Part shown: in pieces, positions 51,955-60,869 of the stretch
Numbering within the stretch: the stretch's first letter is position 1
How the letters are laid out: every line of letters begins with the position of its first letter
Assembly: GCA_025352125.1 (NCBI GenBank)
Contig: JANXTZ010000023.1
Location: 62,001-126,000, forward strand
Reading direction: 5' to 3'
From: Deinococcales bacterium
GTDB lineage: Bacteria > Deinococcota > Deinococci > Deinococcales > JAAFIG01
DNA length: 64,000 nucleotides
Made by a program: the position numbers and the translations under genes
Notes under the pieces: generated by a model
The model's input: the letters and a program-made list of their open reading frames with translations, nothing else
Database searches by the model: none
Told to the model about the DNA's origin: nothing

Positions 51955-53037
51955 ATGTGGCGTTTTTTAATTATTTTGGTGTTCTTACTTGCCGCCGGAG
52001 CCGGATATTACTCGGGTTTGGTCACGGCGACCTCTAAACTGGTCACGCCCGACGAAATCAACACGGTCGAAATCAATTCTCGAGCCAAAAAAGCGGTGGT
52101 CACGGTGTACGCCAAAATCCCGCCCGAACAGCGTCAACCTGGCGAGGATGAGGAAGCCATCGGCACCGGTTTTTTTTACAAACCAAATCTCATCGTCACC
52201 AATTTCCATGTGGTGCAAGATGCTTTAAGCTGGCGGATTCAACTCTATGACGGACGTTCTTTTCCTGCCGAACTCGAGTCGATAGACCAGGGCATCGACA
52301 TTGCGATTTTAAAAGTCTCGAAAGTGACCGCGCCTGGAGTGTTGCAATTTGGCAATTCGCTCGACATTTTGTCGGGTCAAAAAGCCATTGCGATAGGTTC
52401 GCCCTCGGGCAAACGCAACAGCGTCTCGGTGGGCGTGGTGCGCAGCTTTGCCAGAATTTCAGAATTTCCCGACGAGACTGGCACGGAAATCCCAGAGATG
52501 TTACTCACCGACGCGCAAATTAACGCGGGCAACTCGGGCGGTCCGCTGCTGGATTCCAAAGGCAATGTGATTGCCATTGTCGATGCGTTCTTGGATTCGG
52601 GCGTTGCCGCCACGGGCATCGGCTTGACGATTCCGTCCAACCTGGCAAAAGAGTCCTTGTCCGACCTCGAGAAATTTGGGGTGTCGCAACGCGGGCAGTT
52701 GGGCGCGACCTTGCGCAACCTGTCCGAATTTGACCCGATTGTCTACAAGCAGGCGGGTTTAAATTCTGATCGCGGCGCGATGATCGAGGACATCGACCCT
52801 GGCTCGGCGGCAGGCAAAGCCAACCTTCGCAAGGCGCTCTTAAACCCCAACGGCAAGGTCGAACAACTGGGCGATGTGATCTTAAAAGTCGGCAACGAGG
52901 CTGTGAAAGACAAATACGATGTGATTCAGCGAATCGCCCAGAATCGTCCTGGCAAGGGCGTGCAACTGACCATCTGGCGCGACAAAAAACTGGTGATTGT
53001 CAAGGTGATCGTGCAACCGCGTCAAGCTTCACGGTAA
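51955..53037 (+). CDS. HtrA/DegP-like S1C serine protease
   Basis: 360 residues with an N-terminal signal anchor (MWRFLIILVFLLAAGAGYYSG). Trypsin-like triad: His in VTNFHVVQDAL, Asp in QGIDIAILKVS, Ser in INAGNSGGPLLD. A PDZ-like region follows (~260-350: MIEDIDPGSAAGKANLRKAL, LGDVILKVGNEAVKDKYDV). Degrades or refolds damaged envelope proteins, probably membrane-tethered and facing outside. One PDZ domain, as in DegS/HtrA short forms. The upstream TAGAAT near 51916 is a candidate -10 box. Confidence 0.92.
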   Translation: MWRFLIILVFLLAAGAGYYSGLVTATSKLVTPDEINTVEINSRAKKAVVTVYAKIPPEQRQPGEDEEAIGTGFFYKPNLIVTNFHVVQDALSWRIQLYDGRSFPAELESIDQGIDIAILKVSKVTAPGVLQFGNSLDILSGQKAIAIGSPSGKRNSVSVGVVRSFARISEFPDETGTEIPEMLLTDAQINAGNSGGPLLDSKGNVIAIVDAFLDSGVAATGIGLTIPSNLAKESLSDLEKFGVSQRGQLGATLRNLSEFDPIVYKQAGLNSDRGAMIEDIDPGSAAGKANLRKALLNPNGKVEQLGDVILKVGNEAVKDKYDVIQRIAQNRPGKGVQLTIWRDKKLVIVKVIVQPRQASR

Positions 53038-53054
53038 AGACAATTCAAACCCTT

Positions 53055-53060
53055 TAAACT
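53055..53060 (+). promoter_or_regulatory. -10 box for leaderless pdxH
   Basis: TAAACT with exactly 7 nt to the ATG at 53068; no ribosome site. Confidence 0.5.
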
Positions 53061-53067
53061 GGGCGGC

Positions 53068-53700
53068 ATGAATCAAGCCCTCGAATCACGTAAAGAGTAC
53101 ACATTGGGCGAACTCGAGATGTCGGATTTGCTCGAGCATCCTGTGGCGCAATTAAAACTTTGGCTGGAGGTCGCCGCGCAAGCTGGGGTGATCGAACCGA
53201 ACGCCATGACCCTCTCGAGCGCGGCGGCAAACGGTCGCCCCTCGAGCCGTGTGGTGCTGCTGCGAGGACTGGATGAAAACGGTTTGACGTTTTACACCAA
53301 TTACGACTCGCGCAAAGGGCAGGAGTTGCAAACCACTGGTTTTGCCTGCCTCAACTTCTGGTGGGGTGCGCTCGAGCGTCAAGTGCGGGTCGAGGGAAGA
53401 GTACAAAAAGTTCCTGATGCAGAATCAGACGCGTATTTTGCCAGCCGCCCTTACGAATCTCAACTGGCGAGCGCCGCCAGCCCGCAAAGTCAAATCGTCA
53501 CCCGCAACGACCTCGAACAAAAGGTTGCAACGTTGCGGGTCGAGTTTTGTGATGCTGTGCCGCGCCCAGCGCACTGGGGCGGCTTTAGGCTCGAGCCTGA
53601 CGGGTTTGAATTTTGGCAGGGTCGCAAAGCCAGGCTGCATGACCGAATTCGTTATGAACTCGAGAATGATGCGTGGGTCAAAATGCGACTCGCACCTTAA
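53068..53700 (+). CDS. pdxH: pyridoxamine 5'-phosphate oxidase
   Basis: 210 residues, usual length. FMN enzyme that oxidises pyridoxine- or pyridoxamine-5'-phosphate to PLP. FMN and substrate motifs: SSRVVLLRGLDENGLTFYTNY, SRKGQELQ, ACLNFWWGALERQVRVEGRV, and the C-terminal signature RPAHWGGFRL, EFWQGRKARLHDR. Converges on the PLP-dependent Cys/Met enzyme; the two stop codons share bases in TTAA. Confidence 0.97.
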   Translation: MNQALESRKEYTLGELEMSDLLEHPVAQLKLWLEVAAQAGVIEPNAMTLSSAAANGRPSSRVVLLRGLDENGLTFYTNYDSRKGQELQTTGFACLNFWWGALERQVRVEGRVQKVPDAESDAYFASRPYESQLASAASPQSQIVTRNDLEQKVATLRVEFCDAVPRPAHWGGFRLEPDGFEFWQGRKARLHDRIRYELENDAWVKMRLAP

Positions 53701-54872
53701 ACCGCATTCAATCCAAATGCGAGGTCGGCAAGAATATCTTCTATCGCCTCAATGCCCACCGACAGGCGCAGCAAGCCGTCGGTCACGTTGATTCTGGCTC
53801 GAGCCTCGGGGGTCAGGGCGCGGTGACTGGTGCCAAATGGGTAAGACAGGGTGCTCGAGACATCGGCAAGGCTGGTGGCGAGTGGAATGCGGGGAGCGAC
53901 GGTTTTGACAAATCGGCTGGCGGCGGCATACCCGCCGTGAAGTTCAAAACTGAGCATTCCGCCCAAACCGTTTGGGTACAGGCGTTTTGCCAGTTCAAAC
54001 TGTGGATGCTGCTCGAGTCCTGGGTGATCCACGCGAGCGACTTTGGCGTGCTGATCCAAGAATCTTGCAACCATAAGCGAGTTCTGACTGTGCGCGTTCA
54101 TGCGCAACGACAGGGTTTTGATGCCGTTCAGGGCGTTCCAGGCGTCAAATGCCGCCATCGTGGCGCCCAAATGAATCAACCTGACTCGAGTGGCGTCAAT
54201 CAGTTCTTTGTCACCAATGACCGCACCGCCCATGACGCTGCTGTGACCGTCCAGATACTTGGCGAGGCTGTGAAACACCAGGTCCGCCCCAAGCTCGAGC
54301 GGGCGAATCAAAGCAGGGCTGGAAAACGTGCTGTCCACGCAGACTTTCAAACCTTTTGCATGACCGATGGCAACCAGCGCCGGAATGTCGGTCACGCGCA
54401 TGGTCGGGTTTGAGAGTGACTCGAGGTGCAGGATTTTGGTGTTGGCTTGAAGCGCGTTTTCGACGGCAACCAGGTCTTGCATGTCCACAAAGGTTGCACT
54501 GATGCCAAGGCGCGGCAGGTCGTCGGTCAGCAGCGCGAACGTGCCGCCGTAGGCGTTCTGATCGGCGACGACGTGATCGCCAGCGTTTAGAATTGCCAGA
54601 AAAGCGCCACTGATGGCAGCCATGCCCGAAGACGCCACCGCACAGGCTTCGCCAGCCTCGAGCTGCGCTAAAACCTGCTCGAGTGCCGACGCGTTGGGGT
54701 GTCCGTTGCGATAGTAAAAAAAACCTGACTCTTGACCCGTCAAGACCGTCTCGAGTTGCTCGAGGTTGTCGTAAGCGTACACGGTGCTTTGATGGATTGC
54801 CAGGTTCAGCGGTTTTGCCACGCCGAGTTTGGTGTCAATTCCGGCTCGAGCGGCAAGGGTTTGGGGCTTCAT
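53697..54872 (-). CDS. Cys/Met metabolism PLP enzyme (cystathionine gamma-synthase/lyase family)
   Basis: 391 residues, trans-sulfuration family. PLP contacts: ASSGMAAISGAFLAI (phosphate/ring stacking region), LESLSNPTMRVTDI, VCVDSTFSSPALIRPLELGAD (Asp to pyridine N) and the Schiff-base Lys in FHSLAKYLDGHSSVMGG. C-terminal VSSTLSYPFGTSHRAL and LLRLSVGIEAIEDIL are standard. Cystathionine synthase, lyase, or methionine gamma-lyase cannot be told apart by eye. TAGACT lies 6 nt before the ATG and overlaps the TAG stop of the upstream gene. Confidence 0.92.
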   Translation of the reverse strand: MKPQTLAARAGIDTKLGVAKPLNLAIHQSTVYAYDNLEQLETVLTGQESGFFYYRNGHPNASALEQVLAQLEAGEACAVASSGMAAISGAFLAILNAGDHVVADQNAYGGTFALLTDDLPRLGISATFVDMQDLVAVENALQANTKILHLESLSNPTMRVTDIPALVAIGHAKGLKVCVDSTFSSPALIRPLELGADLVFHSLAKYLDGHSSVMGGAVIGDKELIDATRVRLIHLGATMAAFDAWNALNGIKTLSLRMNAHSQNSLMVARFLDQHAKVARVDHPGLEQHPQFELAKRLYPNGLGGMLSFELHGGYAAASRFVKTVAPRIPLATSLADVSSTLSYPFGTSHRALTPEARARINVTDGLLRLSVGIEAIEDILADLAFGLNAV

Positions 54873-54878
54873 GTCTTC

Positions 54879-54884
54879 AGTCTA
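54879..54884 (-). promoter_or_regulatory. -10 box for PLP enzyme, overlapping upstream stop
   Basis: Minus-strand TAGACT, 6 nt before the ATG; its TAG is also the stop of the diguanylate cyclase gene. Confidence 0.4.
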
Positions 54885-57800
54885 GCGCGATTTATGGTCT
54901 GACTGACGGCGTTTTGGTTTGGCAGCCAAGATTGAATCGTTGTCCTCAAGAAACGGTTTGCCAACGCGTTTGGCGGCGTACATGCGGGTGTCCGCCAGGC
55001 TGAACAGCGCGTCAATGGTTTGGGCTTCGGTGGGGTATTCGGCAAGTCCAATGTTGGTCGAAACCCGCAGGTTTTTGGGAAACTCGAGCGAGGTGATTCG
55101 TTCCAGCAGATGACGGCAAATCTCGAGGGCGGCAGGCAGCGGTTCAGGGATCAACATGAAAAACTCGTCACCGCCAACGCGAAACGCGCCCTTCATACCT
55201 GACTGGGATCGAAATGACTCGAGGGTTATATTTAAGACGCCGGCAATGCGTTTTAGGGCGTTGTCGCCCGCATCGTGACCAAGTTGATCGTTGACATTCT
55301 TGAAGCCTGTCAAATCCAGGGCTGCCAGGGTGAAAACCTGTCCGTCAATTCGTGCGGCACCCAGTTCGCGCTCCAGGGCGCGACGGTTGGCTAAACCCGT
55401 CAACAAATCGTGACTGGCGGCTTGCTCGGCTTTTTCGCGCAAGACCTCGAGTTCACTGGCTCGGGCTTCAAGCTCAGAATGCAGCACCGCGTTCTCAAGG
55501 GCGGCACTGATGGTGGGCAGCAGGCTTTTGAGCAACTCGAAGTCTAGCTGCTGGGGTGTTTGTCCTTTTTTCAGTCCAAAATTGAGCGCCCCCAAGTCAC
55601 GGTTTCCGCTGTGAATGGGCAGACAGATAAACGCACTGGGGTTTGGATCATCGCCGTAATAATCTGGGTCCAGGTGAGGATGGAGAATCATTTGCGGCTC
55701 GCGGGTTCGTACCGCCCGCCCGATGATGCCTTGATGGATTGAAAAACCTTGAATCGCGGTTTCAAAGCCGCGTTTGGCTTGCAAGTACAAGTTTTGACCT
55801 TTGAGTAAGAACAAAGAAATACGCTCGTAACCAAGTGTGTTGTAAAGCTCTTCAATCACGGCATCGCACAATTCCGGAATCGACCGCAACGGTGAAAGGC
55901 GCAAGGCAATCTGACTTCGCAAGCGTTCCTCTTTTAGATTGAGACGCTCGATTTCATGCAGCCTGGCACTCTCGAGGGTCACGCTGGCAAACGCCGCGAA
56001 GCGTTCAAGCACCTCGAGTTCTTGGTCGGTAAATCGGTCTGGAAATCTGGTGTCGGCAATGCTCAACGCGCCGATCACCTGCTCTCCTCGGGTGATTGGC
56101 GCACTCATGGCTGAACGCCACAGAAGCGGCGTGTCAATCGAAAAATCGCGTCCCTCCCAAGTGCGGTAATCGCTGACCGCTCGAGGGACACCCAGGCGCA
56201 TCACGCTGCCCGACAAACCGCTATGGATGGTGCCGCCTGGCGTTGGACTTGTTCCAAATTGGGCTTTGAGTTCACTGTCATCCGTCCCGGGAATCCGAAA
56301 ATACACCGCGCCCGTATCCGCCAGGAACAGGGTCGCCACCCGTTCAACCAGCACGTTTAAAACGACATCAGGCTCGAGGTGTCCGGTCAATTCCAAACTG
56401 GTCTGGTAAACCGCCTCGAGTTGTTGTGCGCGGCGGTACGCGTCCTGGCGTGCCGATTGCTCTTTAAGCTGGGCACTGCCCACGGCGTCAAACAAACGGG
56501 CATTCTCGAGCGCCACCACGCTCAGTGCGGCAAAGCGCTCGAGCACCTCGAGGTCGGTGTTGGTGAATCGGTTGGCAACTCGAGAATCGGCGATGATCAA
56601 CGTGCCAATCACCTGGTCGGCACGCCTGAGTGGCACACCGATGGCGCTTTGCCATTCGCTGCCCGCCCCTGGAATGCTGTGTTCCCACTGCTCGTAATTT
56701 GTGACAAACAAACCTTGGTTGCGTTCGGCGACTTTTCCGGCAAGCCCGTGCCCAAAGGGGATCAGGTTGATGTTCAAACCCAGACCTTTTGCCGCACTGA
56801 GCTTCAAGATGCTCGTGTTTGGTTTGACCAGATGCACGCGTCCAACGTCGGCTTGCAGCAACGACATGGCGCGGTTCAGCACCGATTCGAGCAGGGTGTT
56901 TGGCTCGAGTGAGGCACTCAGCTCGAGGTTGGCATCGTGAAGCGTCTCCAACAGGGTGTTTTGTTGCTGGGCGGTTCGTTGGGCTTGTTGCAGTGTTTCA
57001 TGAACCCTGGCATTCTCGAGCGCCACCGAACACAGGGCAGCCATGCGCTCGAGAATTTCGACGTGTTGAAGGTTAAAGACACTGATTTGTTCGCTGTTGA
57101 TCAGTGTGAAAATGCCGTCCATCTGACCTTGATGCCAGAGCGGCACGGCAATCAGCGAATGGCAATGGTGGGTAAAAATTGGATTTTGGTATTCTGAACG
57201 CTGGTAGTCTTCGATCAGCAGCGCTCGACCGGTGTTGAAAACCTGCCCCGTCAGACTGGGTTTGGTGTAATCAATTCGAGTACCAACAAAATGTTTGAGT
57301 CTTTCGCTGGCAAGAATCGCCTCAATATACGATGGTTGACTTTCTGGTCTTTGAAATCGCCAATACCCGCCGTCATCTGCCCCCACCAAGGTGATCGCCA
57401 GTTTCAAAGCTTTTTCAATCACCAACGTTGGATCATTTTCACAGACAATCTCGAGCGACAGTGAATGCAGTGCCTCGAGTTGCTTGGCTTTTGAGAGCGC
57501 CGTCGTGGTTGATGCCTTGGCTTGCTCGAGCAACCTGGCATTTTCAAGCGCAATGGACACCAGCGTGGCAAAACGCAACAACAATTGCAAATCTTGTCGA
57601 TCAAACGCAGCAATCTTGTCAGAATTTGCAATCAAAAACACGCCAGTCACAACATTTTCGCGTTTTAATGGCACGAACATCAGTGACCGAACGGGTCGAA
57701 ACGGGTATCCCTCGTATTGGGGTGCCAAAAAATCTTCGATCAAAATCGCTTCGCCAGTTTCAAAGACCTGACCGACCATTCCCTGACCAGTTTCAAAGCG

Positions 57801-58094
57801 TGTGCCAAGCTTCAAATACGTTTTACCGGTTGCAAAAGCAAATTCGTTCCAAGTTTCCAATTGATCCGATTTACGGGTCCAAAATGCCCCACCGTCGGCG
57901 TCAACCAACGAAACAATCAATTCCAGCGCCCGTTCAATGATGTGCTCTGGTTGCGCGTGCTCCAAAATCTCGAGTCCAATCTGATGCAATCCCTCGAGTT
58001 GCCGGGCGTAATGTTCAGGGTTGAGGTTGCCACGACTGAGCACAGAACCCTGGAGGGTTCTGATGTTGGTGTCAAGCGGGATTTTACTGCTCAT
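54882..58094 (-). CDS. multi-GAF diguanylate cyclase
   Basis: 1070 residues from the ATG at 58092-58094, chosen because TAGAAT stands 7 nt upstream. Five GAF-like sensor modules in series (recurring signatures FVPLKRENVVTGVFLIANSD, AVPLWHQGQMDGIFTLINSE, GVPLRRADQVIGTLIIADS, SAPITRGEQVIGALSIADT, CLPIHSGNRDLGALNFGL), joined by helical linkers, then a C-terminal GGDEF domain with the metal Asp stretch LDLTGFKNVNDQLGHDAGD and active RVGGDEFFML. No clear RxxD inhibitory site. Makes cyclic di-GMP from GTP under control of bound ligands. No membrane segment, so cytosolic. Confidence 0.93.
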   Translation of the reverse strand: MSSKIPLDTNIRTLQGSVLSRGNLNPEHYARQLEGLHQIGLEILEHAQPEHIIERALELIVSLVDADGGAFWTRKSDQLETWNEFAFATGKTYLKLGTRFETGQGMVGQVFETGEAILIEDFLAPQYEGYPFRPVRSLMFVPLKRENVVTGVFLIANSDKIAAFDRQDLQLLLRFATLVSIALENARLLEQAKASTTTALSKAKQLEALHSLSLEIVCENDPTLVIEKALKLAITLVGADDGGYWRFQRPESQPSYIEAILASERLKHFVGTRIDYTKPSLTGQVFNTGRALLIEDYQRSEYQNPIFTHHCHSLIAVPLWHQGQMDGIFTLINSEQISVFNLQHVEILERMAALCSVALENARVHETLQQAQRTAQQQNTLLETLHDANLELSASLEPNTLLESVLNRAMSLLQADVGRVHLVKPNTSILKLSAAKGLGLNINLIPFGHGLAGKVAERNQGLFVTNYEQWEHSIPGAGSEWQSAIGVPLRRADQVIGTLIIADSRVANRFTNTDLEVLERFAALSVVALENARLFDAVGSAQLKEQSARQDAYRRAQQLEAVYQTSLELTGHLEPDVVLNVLVERVATLFLADTGAVYFRIPGTDDSELKAQFGTSPTPGGTIHSGLSGSVMRLGVPRAVSDYRTWEGRDFSIDTPLLWRSAMSAPITRGEQVIGALSIADTRFPDRFTDQELEVLERFAAFASVTLESARLHEIERLNLKEERLRSQIALRLSPLRSIPELCDAVIEELYNTLGYERISLFLLKGQNLYLQAKRGFETAIQGFSIHQGIIGRAVRTREPQMILHPHLDPDYYGDDPNPSAFICLPIHSGNRDLGALNFGLKKGQTPQQLDFELLKSLLPTISAALENAVLHSELEARASELEVLREKAEQAASHDLLTGLANRRALERELGAARIDGQVFTLAALDLTGFKNVNDQLGHDAGDNALKRIAGVLNITLESFRSQSGMKGAFRVGGDEFFMLIPEPLPAALEICRHLLERITSLEFPKNLRVSTNIGLAEYPTEAQTIDALFSLADTRMYAAKRVGKPFLEDNDSILAAKPKRRQSDHKSR

Positions 58095-58101
58095 TGCGCG
58101 T

Positions 58102-58107
58102 ATTCTA
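58102..58107 (-). promoter_or_regulatory. -10 box for leaderless diguanylate cyclase
   Basis: Minus-strand TAGAAT, 7 nt before the ATG; no ribosome site. Confidence 0.5.
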
Positions 58108-58174
58108 ACAAGCAAACACCAATTTATCGGTGCGGGTTGGACATTGTAATGGTGAGACTGGTGACAATTCCGGT

Positions 58175-59122
58175 TCAGGATGCGTCCATCTCGAGTTGGG
58201 TCTCGGTTCTGACCTGATAACCCCTCGCCCAGTCCACGGCATTCATTTTGGGTTTGCCTTCAGGTTGTACCGTTTCAAGCTCCAGTGATCCTGTTTTGGC
58301 AGCCACGGTCACAACATTCTCAAACTCGAGCACCTGCCCTGCTCGACCAGACCGCCGCCCAAGCTGCATTTTGATGACTTTGGTGCGCTTGCCCCGAAAG
58401 ACAAAGTACGATCCGGGCCAGCCTGCCAGTCCACGGTAACGGTCAAAAATAATTTTGGCATCCAAGTTCCAGTCGATTCTGGCATCCTCTTTCTCGAGCA
58501 TTCTGGCGTGCGTGGCAAAATTGTTGTCTTGCGGCATGGGTGTTAGTGAATCCAGTTGCGTTAAGGCGCTCACGATCATGCTTGCGCCCAAACTCGAGAG
58601 TCTAGGCGCGAGTTCGAGCGCGGTCTCCAAAGGCGAGATGGAAAGGCTTTCTTGCAGCAAGATTGCACCCGTGTCCATGCCAGGGTCGGTTTGCATGACC
58701 GTCACGCCAGTTTGTGTCTCGCCGTTGATGACCGCCCACTGAATCGGCGCAGCGCCGCGATACTTGGGCAGCAGGGACGTGTGAACGTTCAAGAAGCCGT
58801 ACCTTGGAATCTCGAGCAGGCTGGCAGGCAGAATTTTGCCGTAGGCGCAAGTCACGGCGACCTCCGCACCAGAATCGCGCAAGACGCCAGCAAACTCGAG
58901 GTTGTTCTTTAATTTGGCGGGTTGAGAAAGTTTTAAACCCAGTTCACTCGCTTTGGCTGCCACGGCTGGCGGACCAAGCTTCATGCCGCGACCAGATGGT
59001 TTGTCGGGTTGCGTCACGACCAGGACCACCTCAAAATGATCACAAATTGCCATTAAAACAGGCAGCGCGAACTCGGGCGACCCGAAAAACGCGACCCTGG
59101 GTTTCATGATTGTGGGTTTCAT
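58175..59122 (-). CDS. fmt: methionyl-tRNA formyltransferase
   Basis: 315 residues. Formylates initiator Met-tRNA with 10-formyl-tetrahydrofolate. Motifs: VAFFGSPEFALPVLMA, VTQPDKPSGRGMK, the catalytic block FLNVHTSLLPKYRGAAPIQWAVINGE with Asn-His, and TDPGMDTGAIL with the Asp. The C-terminal OB-like part binds tRNA. ATG at 59120-59122 overlaps the def stop by 4 nt; an internal Met five codons later is possible. Ordered def-fmt as in many bacteria. Confidence 0.97.
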   Translation of the reverse strand: MKPTIMKPRVAFFGSPEFALPVLMAICDHFEVVLVVTQPDKPSGRGMKLGPPAVAAKASELGLKLSQPAKLKNNLEFAGVLRDSGAEVAVTCAYGKILPASLLEIPRYGFLNVHTSLLPKYRGAAPIQWAVINGETQTGVTVMQTDPGMDTGAILLQESLSISPLETALELAPRLSSLGASMIVSALTQLDSLTPMPQDNNFATHARMLEKEDARIDWNLDAKIIFDRYRGLAGWPGSYFVFRGKRTKVIKMQLGRRSGRAGQVLEFENVVTVAAKTGSLELETVQPEGKPKMNAVDWARGYQVRTETQLEMDAS

Positions 59123-59715
59123 GGTCGCCTCGGTTTCTTGGCGGCTTTTTCTTGTTCTCGCAGACCCTTCAAAAATTCTTTGGCTTCGCGCTGCATCCGC
59201 ACCAAATCGCCACGGTGCGTTGCCACAACCTCAGACGGCAAGTAATCCAAGAACAATTTGGCTTCCAAATGGTCAAACTCGTGCTGAACGATTCTGGCGT
59301 TGTAATCCTCAACCTCGAGCGACTGGTGAATTCCGTGTTCGTTCTGGTAATTGACCCTGAGCGCCCGTTTGCGCGGCACGCCGTCCTCGTAAATTTCGGG
59401 TATCGACAAACAACCCTCGAGTCCCTCGACCAGGGCTTTGTCCAGAAACTCGAGCGTTGGGTTGACCATGAAATACTCGTTTAAAATTTTTGATCGCGGT
59501 TCGGTGTCCGTTTCGGGTTCTTCATCGGCGTAATCGACCCAGGCAAACACGCGGCTGTTCAAACCCACCTGCGGTCCCGCCAAACCCACGCCTTTGGCGT
59601 TGTACATGGTTTCAAACATGTCCTCTCGCAGGGCGGGCATGGCACCAAAATCGGTCACAACTCTGGCTTTGGTTCTTAAAACAGGATCACCATACAAACG
59701 AATCGGCAAAATCAT
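59119..59715 (-). CDS. def: peptide deformylase
   Basis: 198 residues. Metalloprotease removing the N-formyl group from new proteins. The three motifs are intact: GVGLAGPQVG, EGCLSIPEI with the metal Cys, and QHEFDHLEAK with HExxH. A 15-20-residue acidic insert (DYADEEPETDTEPRSK) after the first motif is longer than in most. AGAGGTGATGA precedes the ATG. Overlaps fmt. Confidence 0.97.
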   Translation of the reverse strand: MILPIRLYGDPVLRTKARVVTDFGAMPALREDMFETMYNAKGVGLAGPQVGLNSRVFAWVDYADEEPETDTEPRSKILNEYFMVNPTLEFLDKALVEGLEGCLSIPEIYEDGVPRKRALRVNYQNEHGIHQSLEVEDYNARIVQHEFDHLEAKLFLDYLPSEVVATHRGDLVRMQREAKEFLKGLREQEKAAKKPRRP

Positions 59716-59787
59716 TCATCACCTCTAAAACCCGAGCGTCCCTCGAGAGACAAGATTCTACCCGAGATTGGATATACTACATACCCT

Positions 59788-60786
59788 GTGTTGATTGCCG
59801 ACCTGGGCGCATTGCACGCCCGTTACCCCACCTACAACGCCCAGACGGTCCTCGAGATAATGCGACACGTCGGCGCAAAAAAGGTGATTCTAGCCAGCGT
59901 CACGCCGCAAATTTGGACATCTGGCGTGTGGCGCGATGTTGAGCACCCAGTGCTGTTCGCGCTCGACGATGACCGTTTTCCAGTAGAAGCCATTGGTACA
60001 GATTGGACCTGGGCGGAACTCGAGCAGGACAAAATGCTCGGGTTTTTAAAGATGTACCCCCAAGGTTTGGAGCGGCTGCGCGAACTGAGACACAATGAGC
60101 TGGATTTGAAAGACATGCTCAGTAAACCCCTGGATGCGTTTTCGATTCATGGTCTGATTCCAGAATTGCCCGTGTTGAAAGCCGTCAAAACCTTTCACAA
60201 TAAAAGCGCGGTGGTACTCGAGGAGGGACCAGGCACGGCACACCGCAAACGTCGGCTGGAAGAACTCGCAACCAAGCTCGAGTCGTTTAGGGATGTCGTG
60301 GTTTTAACACCGCTCGACGACCTGCCAGACTTGCTCGAGATGGGCTTCAAGACCGTTGATCTGACAGGTTTCAAACCAGGCGTTGCCTCGAGATTCAGGG
60401 CAGTGGTTGACCGAGCGTATTCGTTACACGAAAACGACGACCTGGATACGCTGGTGCATTCGCTTCTCGAGCTTGATGGCGCTCCAGATTCGGCGCTTGG
60501 ACGCATCGCGCTCGAGGCACGGTTTGCCGCCAGTGGCGTGTACCTGGCGGTGGGCGATCTGGAAAGCGCCAGGGATTTGCTCGAGGCTGTGGCAATGGGG
60601 CAGTTTGACCGCCCAGCCTACCTGCCTGGTTTTGTACTCTCGAGGCTCGGGCAGGTACGCGATCTTATGGGTGAACGCCAGCCCGCGATTCGGGCTTACA
60701 CTGCAGCACTGGCTTTGCGGTGGTTGCCGATCAGTGCAAAAGCTGTGGCGCAGTCCGGACTCGCAGCCCCTTTTGCCCTGGCTTGA
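59788..60786 (+). CDS. protein of unknown function
   Basis: 332 residues. Mixed alpha/beta first half (LIADLGALHARYPTYNAQT, VGAKKVILASVTPQIWTS, VVVLTPLDDLPDLLEMG) and a helical second half (SARDLLEAVAMGQFD, GERQPAIRAYTAALALRWL) that looks like one or two TPR units. No catalytic motif or export signal. GTG start at 59788 with a TATACT box 9 nt upstream. Divergent from def, so possibly controlled with it. Confidence 0.6.
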   Translation: MLIADLGALHARYPTYNAQTVLEIMRHVGAKKVILASVTPQIWTSGVWRDVEHPVLFALDDDRFPVEAIGTDWTWAELEQDKMLGFLKMYPQGLERLRELRHNELDLKDMLSKPLDAFSIHGLIPELPVLKAVKTFHNKSAVVLEEGPGTAHRKRRLEELATKLESFRDVVVLTPLDDLPDLLEMGFKTVDLTGFKPGVASRFRAVVDRAYSLHENDDLDTLVHSLLELDGAPDSALGRIALEARFAASGVYLAVGDLESARDLLEAVAMGQFDRPAYLPGFVLSRLGQVRDLMGERQPAIRAYTAALALRWLPISAKAVAQSGLAAPFALA

Positions 60787-60857
60787 AGGCTGTTCGAGGT
60801 TTTAAGTTGTCTTTAACGGTCCCGTTCAAAATCACTGAAAAAAACTGAAATCTCCAG

Positions 60858-60863
60858 TAAACT
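60858..60863 (+). promoter_or_regulatory. -10 box for leaderless vanW-family gene
   Basis: TAAACT, 6 nt before the GTG at 60870. Confidence 0.5.
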
Positions 60864-60869
60864 GATGGC

